Shown here piece after piece: positions 33,869 to 42,884 of a stretch of DNA of 64,000 bases. The notes below the pieces were generated by a model. It saw nothing but the letters and a program-made list of their open reading frames with translations. It made no database searches and was not told where the DNA came from. The stretch lies in assembly GCF_900102375.1 (NCBI RefSeq), contig NZ_FNBO01000002.1:248001-312000 (forward strand), written 5' to 3'. This stretch comes from Halorubrum xinjiangense. GTDB lineage: Archaea; Halobacteriota; Halobacteria; Halobacteriales; Haloferacaceae. Each line of letters opens with the position of its first letter. The first letter of the stretch is position 1. Both the position numbers and the translations under genes were made by a program.

Positions 33869-35698
33869 ATGTACGAACACGACGTCGTCGTCGTCGGGGC
33901 CGGCGGGGCGGGACTCCGGGCGGCGATCGCGGCACAGGAAGCGGGCGCGGACGTGGCGATGGTGTCGAAGCTCCATCCCGTCCGGTCGCACACGGGCGCG
34001 GCAGAGGGCGGGATCAACGCGGCGCTGCGCGACGCCGACTCCTGGCAGGACCACGCGTACGACACGATGAAGGGGTCCGACTACCTCGGCGACGCGCCCG
34101 CGGTCGAGGCGCTCTGTCAGGAGAGCCCCGAGGAGGTCATCCGGCTCGAACACTGGGGGATGCCGTTCTCCCGCGAGGACGACGGCCGCGTCTCCCAGCG
34201 GCCGTTCGGTGGTCTCTCGTTCCCGCGCACGACGTACGCGGGCGCCGAGACCGGCCACCAGATGCTCCACACGATGTACGAGCAGGTGGTCAAACGGGGA
34301 ATCACGGTGTACGACGAGTGGCACGTGATGGATCTGGCCGTCACCGACGAGGACGACCCGGCGGAGCGGACCTGCCACGGCGTCGTCGCGTACGACATCC
34401 AGAGCGGCGAGATAAGCGGCTTCCGCGCCGAGAACGGCGTCATCCTCGCGACGGGCGGGATGGGGCAGGTGTTCGACCACACCACCAACGCGGTGGCGAA
34501 CACCGGCGACGGCGTCGCGATGGCGTACCGCGCCGGCGTCCCGATGGAGGACATGGAGTTCATCCAGTTCCACCCGACGACGCTGCCGTCGACCGGCGTC
34601 CTCATCTCCGAGGGCGTCCGCGGCGAGGGGGGTATCCTCTACAACAGCGAGGGCGAGCGGTTCATGTTCGAACACGGGTACGCGAACAACGACGGCGAGC
34701 TCGCCTCCCGCGACGTCGTCTCCCGCGCCGAGCTGACCGAGGTCAACGAGGGGCGCGGCATTGAGGACGAGTACGTCCACCTCGACATGCGGCATTTAGG
34801 CGAGGAGCGCATCCTCGACCGCCTGGAGAACATCCTCCACCTCGCGGAGGACTTCGAGGGCGCCGACGGGCTCACGGAGCCGATGCCGGTCAAGCCCGGC
34901 CAGCACTACGCGATGGGCGGCATCGAGACGAACGAGTTCGGCGAGACCGTCATCGACGGCCTCTACGCCGCCGGCGAGTGCGCCTGCGCCTCCGTCCATG
35001 GCGCGAACCGCCTCGGCGGGAACGCGCTTCCCGAGCTCATCGTCTTCGGCAAACGCGCCGGCCGCCACGCCGCCGGCGAGGAGATGGGCGAGGCCGAGAT
35101 CGAGACCGGCCGCTCGGGCGACTGGCAGCCCGCGGACTACGAGTTCGGCGTCGAGGTCGGCGAGGCCGGCGGCTCGGGCACGGCCGCGGCCGACGGCGGC
35201 GCCGTGGCGACCGACGCCGAGAGCGTCGTCGGAGGCGCCGTCGACCGGGCGCAGGAGCGCGTTGAGGAGCTGCTCTCGCGCAAGGGTCGCAACCATGCGG
35301 AGATCCGCTCCGCCGTTCAGGAGACGATGACGGCCAACGTCAACGTGTTCCGCGAGGAGGGCCGGTTAGAGGAGACCCTCGAGGACCTCCGCGAGGCTCG
35401 CGAGGCGTACAAGGACGTCGCGGTGTCGGACCCGTCGCGGACGTTCAACACCGACCTCATCCACACCATCGAGACGCGGAACATTCTCGACATCGCGGAG
35501 GCGCTGACGATGGGCGCGCTCGCCCGCGAGGAGTTCCGGGGTGCCCACTGGCGCAAGGAACACCAGGAGCGCAAAGACGAGAACTGGCTGAAACACACGC
35601 TCATCTCGTGGAACGACGGCGAGCCGGAGCTGTGGTACAAGCCGGTCGTCCTCGAGGGCGAGAACAAGACGTACGAGCCGAAGAGCCGCTCGTACTGA
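33869..35698 (+). CDS. sdhA: succinate dehydrogenase flavoprotein subunit
   Basis: 609 residues from ATG 33869 (MYEHDVVVVGAGGAG). It has the Rossmann GAGGAGLRAA (about 9-18), the FAD histidine region HTGAAEGGINAAL (about 43-55), substrate residues EFIQFHPTTL and the C-terminal R-containing R-G-x-A-H-W segment FRGAHWRKEH. The insert TAAADGGAVATDAES near residue 440 is low complexity. The start lies 54 bases after sdhB. Oxidises succinate to fumarate. Confidence 0.96.
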   Translation: MYEHDVVVVGAGGAGLRAAIAAQEAGADVAMVSKLHPVRSHTGAAEGGINAALRDADSWQDHAYDTMKGSDYLGDAPAVEALCQESPEEVIRLEHWGMPFSREDDGRVSQRPFGGLSFPRTTYAGAETGHQMLHTMYEQVVKRGITVYDEWHVMDLAVTDEDDPAERTCHGVVAYDIQSGEISGFRAENGVILATGGMGQVFDHTTNAVANTGDGVAMAYRAGVPMEDMEFIQFHPTTLPSTGVLISEGVRGEGGILYNSEGERFMFEHGYANNDGELASRDVVSRAELTEVNEGRGIEDEYVHLDMRHLGEERILDRLENILHLAEDFEGADGLTEPMPVKPGQHYAMGGIETNEFGETVIDGLYAAGECACASVHGANRLGGNALPELIVFGKRAGRHAAGEEMGEAEIETGRSGDWQPADYEFGVEVGEAGGSGTAAADGGAVATDAESVVGGAVDRAQERVEELLSRKGRNHAEIRSAVQETMTANVNVFREEGRLEETLEDLREAREAYKDVAVSDPSRTFNTDLIHTIETRNILDIAEALTMGALAREEFRGAHWRKEHQERKDENWLKHTLISWNDGEPELWYKPVVLEGENKTYEPKSRSY

Positions 35699-35964
35699 GC
35701 CGGCCAGCGACGCTCGATCGGTCGCGGCGCCTCGCCGCGGGCTCGTTCCGCTCTCGCCGGATCGATCCGGATCGTTCACGATTTCCTATCCGTCGACGGT
35801 CGAAACCGAGCGTCGATACGCGTCGATTCATCGTTCGTCGATCGACGTTTTTCGTGTGAATCCGCGAACATCGCCGGTTTCAGGCGTTCTCCGACTTGTT
35901 CCGACTGTTTCGACGACTGTTGAATAGGGGGTTTATTATCGTCGAACCCAACGTATCGGACAAG

Positions 35965-36192
35965 ATGATCGAGACGGAAACCGCGTCCGCGGCGGCCCCG
36001 GCGCTGCCCCGGGAGCTCCAGTCCCCCCGCGCCAAGCTCGTGTACCTGTACCTGACCACGAACGGCGACGCCACGGTCTCGGAGATGGGCGAGTCGCTCG
36101 GAATGAAGAAGCTCTCCTTATACAGCATCCTGAAGACGCTCCGCAACGAGGGGCTCGTCGACTGCGACGGCGACTGCTACGTCCCGAACTGA
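35965..36192 (+). CDS. small winged-helix regulator
   Basis: 75 residues from ATG 35965. Core: LVYLYLTTNGDATVSEMGESLGMKKLSLYSILKTLRNEGLV (two parts: about 25-45 and 46-66) is a winged helix with a recognition helix of the MarR/TrmB kind. It ends CDGDCYVPN. Regulator of unknown target; preceded by an AT-rich stretch ending TTTATTATCG (35930-35941) that is a likely promoter. Confidence 0.8.
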   Translation: MIETETASAAAPALPRELQSPRAKLVYLYLTTNGDATVSEMGESLGMKKLSLYSILKTLRNEGLVDCDGDCYVPN

Positions 36193-36279
36193 GCGGTCGC
36201 GTTCCGGCGACGCGCTGCCCCTCCATTTCTGCCGTCAGAGTCCAGTCCGCGTCGGAGCGTTTAGGAACGCGGAGCGCGC

Positions 36280-36924
36280 ATGGCAACCGTGGACGCGAAC
36301 CAGACGGAGTTCGAGAACCCGTTCGGGATGGACCCCGACTGCGAGAACTGCGACGAGCTGTGCGGCGCCCGCGACCGCGTCGTTCACGGCTACGGCGACG
36401 TCGGCGCCGAGTTCCTCGTGGTCGGGACGGCGCCGACCGAAGCCGCCGAGCGCAACGGCGTCCCCTTCACCGGCTCGGGCGGCGGCGAGCGGGTCCAGTC
36501 GATCTTCGGCGACCTCGGCTTCGTCCGATCGGAGCCGGACGCCGCGGAACCGGACGTGCAAAACCTCTTCTTCACGAACCTGACGCGGTGTCGACACCCC
36601 GAGCGCGGGCCGACGGACTGGGAGGCAGAGACCTGCGAGCCCTTCCTCAACGCGGAGATCCGGATGATAAACCCGCAGATAATCGTGCCGGTCGGCGAGC
36701 GACCGCTCCGCGAGTTGGCCGTCGAGTACACGACGCGTCGGCCGGACTCCTTCGACGTCGACGCCGAACACGCGACGACCATCCGCGGGCGCGGGTTCGA
36801 ACTCGTGCCGATGAAGGAGCCGACGGTAATGAGCGACGACGAGGCCGACGCCTTCCGCGATCACATGCGCGAGAATGTGTTGAGTCGGGACTACCGGCAG
36901 ACGAAGGGGCGGCGGAGCCGCTGA
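36280..36924 (+). CDS. uracil-DNA glycosylase family 4-like Fe-S protein
   Basis: 214 residues. Four cysteines in the spacing CENCDELC... and TRCRHPERGPTDWEAETC (about 21-27 and 107-124) match the 4Fe-4S loop of family 4 UDGs. Motif 1 appears as VVGTAPTEAAERNGVPFTGSGG (about 49-70). The C-terminal family motif, normally carrying a His before a Pro-Ser/Ala, reads LVPMKEPTVM, so a conserved His is missing. It may be a non-canonical glycosylase. Confidence 0.75.
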   Translation: MATVDANQTEFENPFGMDPDCENCDELCGARDRVVHGYGDVGAEFLVVGTAPTEAAERNGVPFTGSGGGERVQSIFGDLGFVRSEPDAAEPDVQNLFFTNLTRCRHPERGPTDWEAETCEPFLNAEIRMINPQIIVPVGERPLRELAVEYTTRRPDSFDVDAEHATTIRGRGFELVPMKEPTVMSDDEADAFRDHMRENVLSRDYRQTKGRRSR

Positions 36925-36951
36925 GCGGTCGGCGTCGACTCGGCCGCGGCT

Positions 36952-38127
36952 TCAGTCGTCGAGGTCGATATCCTCGAGGATCCCTTCGGTCGCGTCCCTG
37001 CTGTCCGCGCCGAACGCGCAGTCGACGATGATGTGCCCGCCGAGCGTCGTCGGCGAGATCACCTGGTCGGCGCCGGCGCGGCGGAGCTTGTCGACGTTCT
37101 CGCGCTGGGTCACCGCCGCGACGATCCGCACGTCCGGGTTGAGCTGCCGGGCGGTGAGGATGGCGAGCGCGTCGCGCGCGTCGTCCTCGGTGGCGGCGAC
37201 GACCGCGCGGGCCCCGTCGAGGTTGACCCGTTCGAGCGGGTCGACGTCGCTGGGGTCCGCGGTGAACACCGGGATGTCGCGCTCTGAGAGTCGCCTTGCG
37301 GCGGTCTCGTCGGGCGTTACGACGGCGTACTCGACACCGTCGCGGGCGTCGAGCTCTTCGAGAATCGGTTCCGTCAGGTCCCCGTAGCCGAGGACGAGGA
37401 CGTGGTCGTCGAGGAGATCGATCTGTCTGTCGGTCATTTTTCCGAGCGCCTTGGAGAGCTGCGCCTCGATGGCGGGCGTGAGGAGAACCCCGAGCGCCAC
37501 CGCGAAGGCGGCGACGTTCATCACGAGCGAGGAGAGCACGAACAGCTGGGCGATGTCGGACTCCGGGCCGGTCGCCGGGATCACGTCCCCGTAGCCGACC
37601 GTGGAGGCGGTGACGACGGTGAAGTAGAACGCGTCGACGATGGTCTCGACCCCGTTGAACTGGTCGCGGAGCGCGTACGTGCCGACCGTGCCGTACGAGA
37701 CCGCGGTCACGAGCGCCGCGCCGGCCGCGAGCTGCGTGGGCGACGGCCTGTAGTCCCTGTCGAACCGCCCCCGATTGATCACGAGCGTCGGCGCGGACAG
37801 GAGGGACAGCGCCACGAGGGGGAAAGACAGGACGGACGCCTGCATCAGCCCCTGAAGGGCCGTCAGCGGCAACAGCACGGCCGTGGTGTACCACCCCACG
37901 CGGTACCCGCTCCGGAGCGCGAACCCGCTCCCAAACATCGCGAAGCCGGTTATCGTCCCCGTGAACCCGACCGTCTGTCGGACGACCGGGTGGACGTACG
38001 GGGCGAGCGGCCCGTCGACGCCGAGCCCGCCGATCTGGGCGAGCCCGGCGAGGATCGACAGCACCGCGACCGCGAACGTCAGGAGGATCGACGCCCGAAC
38101 GGTCACCCAGTCCCGGGTCAGCTCCAT
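36952..38127 (-). CDS. potassium channel with cytoplasmic TrkA-N (RCK) domain
   Basis: 391 residues. After several hydrophobic segments, the pore loop STVGYGDVIPATG (about 180-192) carries the TVGYGD potassium filter. The C-terminal domain starts DHVLVLGYGDLTEPILEELD (about 245-264), an RCK/TrkA-N Rossmann fold that binds nucleotide or ions. It is divergent from a pair of TrkA-C membrane proteins. Gating ligand unknown. Confidence 0.9.
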   Translation of the reverse strand: MELTRDWVTVRASILLTFAVAVLSILAGLAQIGGLGVDGPLAPYVHPVVRQTVGFTGTITGFAMFGSGFALRSGYRVGWYTTAVLLPLTALQGLMQASVLSFPLVALSLLSAPTLVINRGRFDRDYRPSPTQLAAGAALVTAVSYGTVGTYALRDQFNGVETIVDAFYFTVVTASTVGYGDVIPATGPESDIAQLFVLSSLVMNVAAFAVALGVLLTPAIEAQLSKALGKMTDRQIDLLDDHVLVLGYGDLTEPILEELDARDGVEYAVVTPDETAARRLSERDIPVFTADPSDVDPLERVNLDGARAVVAATEDDARDALAILTARQLNPDVRIVAAVTQRENVDKLRRAGADQVISPTTLGGHIIVDCAFGADSRDATEGILEDIDLDD

Positions 38128-38189
38128 ATCCCCGGGTGGCCGAGACCGAACTTAAACCCCGCGAGGGCGAGTCGACCCCACGAATTCGG

Positions 38190-38245
38190 CGGCGGCACGG
38201 GGCGCGACTCCGCGGTTCGACGGCGGCACGGGGCGCGACTCCGCG
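38190..38245. repeat. 25-bp direct repeat between the channel and TrkA-C genes
   Basis: The 25-bp sequence beginning CGGCGGCACGGGG and ending CGCGACTCCGCG occurs at 38190-38214 and 38221-38245, a 31-bp period. It lies in the divergent intergenic region (38128-38309). It could be an operator pair or a simple duplication. Confidence 0.85.
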
Positions 38246-38309
38246 AGGCACCTCCCGCCGCGCGGTCCGCGCCGATGCACGTTTAACCGACCCCTCGGTT
38301 GGAAGGGGT

Positions 38310-39575
38310 ATGTCGCTGCCCGTCGAGATCGTCTTCGGCGTCTACCTCGGCGTCATCACCGGGATCGTCCCCGCGCTGGTGGCCGGGACCCTGGGGTTCG
38401 TGTTCAAGTACGTGACGGACGTGACGATCCCGGGGCTCGGCGTGGTCGTGTTATCGCTCGCTATCGCCGGGGTCAACGGCGGGCTGCTCGCGCTCAACGA
38501 CGAGACGATCCGGTCGTCGGAGCGCGCGCCGGCGATCCTCACGGCGATCGTCGTAGTGCTGATGCTCTCGATGTACGCCCACGCGCAGGGGGACCGGCTC
38601 GGCGCCAACGTGCCCAAGCGAATCTCGCTCAAACAGCTCCGCGACCGGACCCTCTCGACCGACGTGATCGAGCTGGTCGGCGGCCGGGGGCGCGTCTCCG
38701 TCGAGGTCGCCGGGGAGGTGAACGACATGGAGGGGTACCCGCCGCTGCCGGCCGACACCCGACGCGCGATCCTCGACGGCGACTGGACGTTCCCCGCCGA
38801 CCTCCCGCTCGCGGAGCTCGAAGACCGCCTCGCCGAGCGGCTCCAGACCGAGCTCGACCTCGCGGACGTGGCGGTCCGGATCGACGAGCAGGCGCGCGCG
38901 ACGGTGGCGGCCGCGCCGCCGACCGGCGCGCTCTCGAAGCGGGTGCCGGCCGGGAAGCGCGCGGTGTCCGTGTCGGCGCTGGTCCCGACCGGCATCGCCC
39001 GCGGCGATGTCGTCCGCGTGATCACCCCCGACCTCGACGCCGAGGGCGCCGTGATCGCCGCCCGGTCGAGCGGGAAGCCGGAGCCGGGCGCCAGGGCCGT
39101 GTCGAAGCCTGCCCCCGCGGGCGACGACCCGGACCCGGACGACGACGCTCGGACCGACGGCGGCGAGGAGGCCGTCGCCTCCCAGCCGGCGGCGACCGCG
39201 CCGACGACGACCGGCGGCGAGGGACGCGTGACGCTCGCGCTCGACCGCTCCGAGGCGGCGGCGCTCCTCCGCGCCGACCGCGGGCGCGTGCTGGTGCTGT
39301 CGCGGGGCACGCGGCGCGAGTACGAGCTCACGGCCCTGCTGCGCCGGGCGGGAAAGCGATTCCGGAAGGTCTCGGTCGTCTCCGGCGGGCCGCTGGACGG
39401 CCACACGATCGGCGAGGCCGAGGTCCGCGAGACGTACGACGTCGCCGTCCTCGCGGCCCGCCACGAGTCGTGGACGATCGCGCCCGACGGCTCGCAGTCG
39501 CTGTCGGCGGGCGACGACTTATTCGTCGTCGGGAGCCGTGACGCGCTCGATCGGTTTGCGGAGGTGGCCGCGTGA
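38310..39575 (+). CDS. membrane protein with C-terminal TrkA-C domain
   Basis: 421 residues from ATG 38310 (MSLPVEIVFGVYLGV). Three hydrophobic segments (about 7-25, 35-60, 75-95), then two beta-rich TrkA-C-like parts (about 160-270 and 330-421) with VVSGGPLDGHTIGEAEV and an Asp/Pro linker (about 255-310). Proteins of this layout may sense ions or nucleotide next to a channel. Overlaps the next gene by 4 bases. Confidence 0.75.
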   Translation: MSLPVEIVFGVYLGVITGIVPALVAGTLGFVFKYVTDVTIPGLGVVVLSLAIAGVNGGLLALNDETIRSSERAPAILTAIVVVLMLSMYAHAQGDRLGANVPKRISLKQLRDRTLSTDVIELVGGRGRVSVEVAGEVNDMEGYPPLPADTRRAILDGDWTFPADLPLAELEDRLAERLQTELDLADVAVRIDEQARATVAAAPPTGALSKRVPAGKRAVSVSALVPTGIARGDVVRVITPDLDAEGAVIAARSSGKPEPGARAVSKPAPAGDDPDPDDDARTDGGEEAVASQPAATAPTTTGGEGRVTLALDRSEAAALLRADRGRVLVLSRGTRREYELTALLRRAGKRFRKVSVVSGGPLDGHTIGEAEVRETYDVAVLAARHESWTIAPDGSQSLSAGDDLFVVGSRDALDRFAEVAA

Positions 39576-41041
39576 GTCCCGCGCTCGCTGCGGCCGCCGT
39601 CCCGGACGCGCTCGCGGCGGTCGTCGACGCCGGCGTCTTCGCGGGCGGCCTCACGGTCGCCGCCGTCGACGTCGGCTTCGCCCGCCCGCGCCAGGCGGCG
39701 GTCACGCTCGTCACGTTCGCGGTCGTCGCCGCCCTCGTGGCCGGGGGCGCGGCGCTGGCCTACCGCTGGTACTTCCGCACGGAGATCCCCGAGGGGGTGA
39801 CGGGCCTGATCGGCGTCTCGGTCGTCGCCTTATACCTCAACACGACCTCGCTGGGATCGGTCGCGATCGGCGACAACCCGGCCCTCCTGGCGCCCGAGAG
39901 CGTCTTCTTCAACCTCGTCTCGCTCGGCGTCGCGGCGGTGCTGGCCCCCGTCGGCCGGTACGCGGGCGACCGGCTCGCGGTCGACGTGTTCGCGCTCTCC
40001 GGGGCCAAACAGCTCGAGGGCGAACTGAGCGGGATCGTGCGCGCCGTCGGGCGGTTCACGGCGGTGACGCTCCCGCCGGCCGACGACATCGGCGACATGG
40101 ACACGTACGACCCCGTCTCGCCGGAGAAGAAGGCGGAACTCGCGGAGACGACGCTGCTGTTCCCGCGGAAGCTCTCGGCGGCGGAACTCCGCGAGCGGCT
40201 CGTCGCCCGGCTCAAAGACGAGTACGGCGTCGGCTACGTCGACCTCGACCTCGACGAGGACGGAACGGTCGAGTACTTCGCCGTCGGCTCCCGCGCCGCG
40301 GGCCTCGGCCCGACGCTCGCGCCGGGGTCGGCGGCGGTCGCGGTCGCGGCGGACCCGCCGAACAACGCCACCGTCGGTGACACGGTCCAGCTGTGGCGCG
40401 ACGACCCGGAGCCGAAACGCGTCGCGACCGGTGAGCTCCGCGGCGTCGCCGGCGACGCCGTCACCGTCGCGCTCGACGAGTCCGACGCCGAACGGCTGAC
40501 GGCGGAGGGCGGCTACCGCCTCGTGACGCTGCCCGCGGAGCCGCAGGCGGACCGCGAGTTCGCCTCCCTGCTTCGCACCGCCGACGAGACGATGGCCTCC
40601 GTCGCGGTCGGCGCCGAGAGCGACCTCGACGGGAGCACCGTCGGCGAGGTCGGGGCCGTCGTCGCCGCGGTCCGCCCGGCCGAGGGATCCGTCCAGCCGA
40701 TCCCGCCGCGCGCGTACGCGTTCGGCGCCGGCGACCTGGTGTACCTCGTCGGCAGGCCGGGCACGATCCGTCGGTTCGAGGCGGCCGCCGCGTCGCCGGC
40801 GGATGCGGACGGAGCAGACGGAACGGCCGAACCGGCGTCCGCGGCCGACCGCGACGCCGAACTCGACGACCTCGACGACCTCGACGACGGAACCGACTTC
40901 GACGCGGAGGCCGGCCCCGACGACGCGGACGGGAGCGACGACGGCCCAGCGGACGGGAGCGACGCCGACCCAGCGGACGGGAGCGACGCGGACGGGGCAG
41001 ACGACGACGGTGCCGAACACGACGGGACGCAACGCTCTTGA
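39572..41041 (+). CDS. membrane protein with TrkA-C domains, paralogue of the previous
   Basis: 489 residues, GTG start. Four hydrophobic segments (about 5-28, 38-62, 73-95, 105-125), then TrkA-C-like beta regions (about 150-250 and 310-400) with AESDLDGSTVGEVGAV. The C-terminal 90 residues are acidic repeats (ADGSD type). The start overlaps the previous stop (39572-39575). Probably a two-subunit regulator with its neighbour. Confidence 0.7.
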   Translation: MSPALAAAAVPDALAAVVDAGVFAGGLTVAAVDVGFARPRQAAVTLVTFAVVAALVAGGAALAYRWYFRTEIPEGVTGLIGVSVVALYLNTTSLGSVAIGDNPALLAPESVFFNLVSLGVAAVLAPVGRYAGDRLAVDVFALSGAKQLEGELSGIVRAVGRFTAVTLPPADDIGDMDTYDPVSPEKKAELAETTLLFPRKLSAAELRERLVARLKDEYGVGYVDLDLDEDGTVEYFAVGSRAAGLGPTLAPGSAAVAVAADPPNNATVGDTVQLWRDDPEPKRVATGELRGVAGDAVTVALDESDAERLTAEGGYRLVTLPAEPQADREFASLLRTADETMASVAVGAESDLDGSTVGEVGAVVAAVRPAEGSVQPIPPRAYAFGAGDLVYLVGRPGTIRRFEAAAASPADADGADGTAEPASAADRDAELDDLDDLDDGTDFDAEAGPDDADGSDDGPADGSDADPADGSDADGADDDGAEHDGTQRS

Positions 41042-41063
41042 GTCGCCCCCGCCGGGATCCGCT

Positions 41064-41348
41064 ATGGAGTGGAAGCTGTTCGCCGACCTCGCGGAGATCG
41101 CGGGCGACCGGGTCGTGGCCGTCGACGCGGAGCCGGGCGACACGGTGGGCGACGCGCTCGACGCGCTGCTGGACGCGCACCCGGACCTGCGCGACCGCGT
41201 CATGGACGACGGGGCCGTCGCGGACCACATCAACGTCCTCCGGAACGGGCGGAGCGTCCGCCACGACGAGGGGCTCGACGCGACGCTGGAGGCGGGCGAC
41301 GAGCTTGCGCTGTTCCCGCCCGTGAGCGGCGGCTCGGCCGGTGGGTAG
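41064..41348 (+). CDS. samp1: SAMP1-like ubiquitin-fold modifier
   Basis: 94 residues from ATG 41064 (MEWKLFADLAEIAG), matching haloarchaeal SAMP1 (MEWKLFADLAE). The beta-grasp fold includes GDTVGDALDALL and DHINVLRNG. The C-terminus is LFPPVSGG followed by SAGG. In SAMP1 the protein ends in GG, which is adenylated by UbaA and joined to lysines, or carries sulfur for MoCo. The extra SAGG gives a second terminal GG. Confidence 0.88.
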   Translation: MEWKLFADLAEIAGDRVVAVDAEPGDTVGDALDALLDAHPDLRDRVMDDGAVADHINVLRNGRSVRHDEGLDATLEAGDELALFPPVSGGSAGG

Positions 41349-41387
41349 ATCGGTCGTTTCAAACGCGCGCCGACCCCATCGAGAGCC

Positions 41388-42458
41388 ATGACCGACAGCG
41401 ACGAGGGGACGCGAGACGACGCCGGGGACGCCGACGGTGACGGACACGACCACGGCGGCCACGAGCCGCACCGCGAGGAGTTCGGCGAGGACCCGGTCGG
41501 CCACACGCGCGCGACCGCCGGAATGACGGTGAGCGAGCTCGTCGACGGCTACGGGGACGCGGGGATCGGCGCCGCCGCCGTCAACGAGGCGGGCGACGTG
41601 CTCGCGGAGATGTTCGAGAACGACGACTGTACGGTGTTCCTCTCGCTCGCGGGCGCGATGGTCCCCGCCGGCATGCGCCGGATCGTCGCGGACCTCATTC
41701 GCGACGGCTACGTCGACGCGCTGGTGACGACCGGGGCGAACCTGACCCACGACGCTATCGAGGCGATCGGCGGGAAACACCACCACGGGCGCACCCACGA
41801 CCCCGAGAAGAGCCTCCGCGAGCACGACGAGGGGCTCCGCGACGAGGGGGTCGACCGCATCTACAACGTCTACCTCCCGCAGGAGCACTTCGCCGAGTTC
41901 GAGGGGCACCTCCGCGAGGAGGTGTTCCCGGAATTAGAGGGGGAAGACGCCGTCTCCATCGCCGACCTCACGCGTGAGCTCGGCCGCGCGAACGCCGAGG
42001 TCAACGAGCGCGACGACGTCCCGGAGGGGCCGGGCGTCGCGGCCGCGGCCTACGAGTGCGACGTGCCGATCTACTGTCCCGCGGTCCAGGACTCCGTGCT
42101 GGGGCTTCAGGCGTGGATGTACGCCCAGACCGCCGACTTCACGCTCGATGCCTTAGCGGATATGACCGAGCTGACCGACCTCGCCTTCGAGGCCGACGAC
42201 GCGGGATGCCTGCTCGTCGGCGGCGGCGTCCCGAAGAACTTCACGCTCCAGACGATGCTCGTCACGCCGCGGGCGTACGACTACGCCGTTCAGATCACGA
42301 TGGACCCCGAGGCGACCGGCGGGCTCTCCGGGGCGACCCTCGAAGAGGCGCGCTCGTGGGGCAAACTGGAGAAGGACGCGCGCAACGCCTCCGTCTACGG
42401 CGACGCGACCGTGATGCTCCCGATGCTTATCGCCGCAGCCCGCGAGCGCGTGGAGTAG
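41388..42458 (+). CDS. dys: deoxyhypusine synthase
   Basis: 356 residues. The catalytic-lysine region LVGGGVPKNF (Lys about 283) and NAD-binding pieces MVPAGMRRIVADLI, VTTGANLTHD and VPIYCPAVQDS are all present. It transfers an aminobutyl group from spermidine (or agmatine in some archaea) to the lysine of aIF5A. A His-rich N-terminus (GHDHGGHEPHREE) is unusual. The ATG at 41388 is the first start; homology begins about residue 40. Confidence 0.93.
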   Translation: MTDSDEGTRDDAGDADGDGHDHGGHEPHREEFGEDPVGHTRATAGMTVSELVDGYGDAGIGAAAVNEAGDVLAEMFENDDCTVFLSLAGAMVPAGMRRIVADLIRDGYVDALVTTGANLTHDAIEAIGGKHHHGRTHDPEKSLREHDEGLRDEGVDRIYNVYLPQEHFAEFEGHLREEVFPELEGEDAVSIADLTRELGRANAEVNERDDVPEGPGVAAAAYECDVPIYCPAVQDSVLGLQAWMYAQTADFTLDALADMTELTDLAFEADDAGCLLVGGGVPKNFTLQTMLVTPRAYDYAVQITMDPEATGGLSGATLEEARSWGKLEKDARNASVYGDATVMLPMLIAAARERVE

Positions 42459-42489
42459 GAGCGCGAGTGCGGCCCTGACCGCACAACTG

Positions 42490-42836
42490 TTTATAAAACA
42501 ATCTGCGGTGGCGCGTGCCTGCGAGCGGCCGCCCCCGGCGGCCGCGAGACAGCACGCGCGAGGGAGTCGCTGGCGGCGCTAGCCGCCAGCGACGAGGTTG
42601 GGGAGGCGTGAGGTGCGGTTGCGGTGCTGTGCGGGGCGGGACTCAAAGGGGCAGCCGCGAGGGCTCGGCGCGCGACGCAAGGACCGCAGGCGCGAACGGA
42701 GTGAGCGCCGAGGACCGCAGCGAGCGCACCGAGCCCTCGCGGCTGGGGCTTTGGCTGTGTCAGTCACCGAGCCGTCAGCAGCCATTTATAAGTAAGCGGC
42801 TGGGGCTTTGGCGGTATCCGTCACTGTCGGTCAGTT
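42490..42836 (+). repeat. structured intergenic element, copy C
   Basis: TTTATAA (42490-42496) is 16 bases upstream of CGGTGGCG. GCGCGTGC (42511-42518) pairs with GCACGCGC. The second stem is GTCGCTGGCGGC with GCCGCCAGCGAC around a GCTA loop. Then come GAGGTTGGGGAGGCGTGAGG, GGGACTCAAAGGGGCAG, the CAGCCGCGAG/CTCGCGGCTG stem with insert, GGGGCTTTGG, one tail unit with TTTATAA (42785-42791), and the start of a second. It fills the gap after dys. Confidence 0.85.
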
Positions 42837-42884
42837 TCCTCATCTAACTGAGCAATCGAGAACGTCCACCGCCCCAAGACCGAA

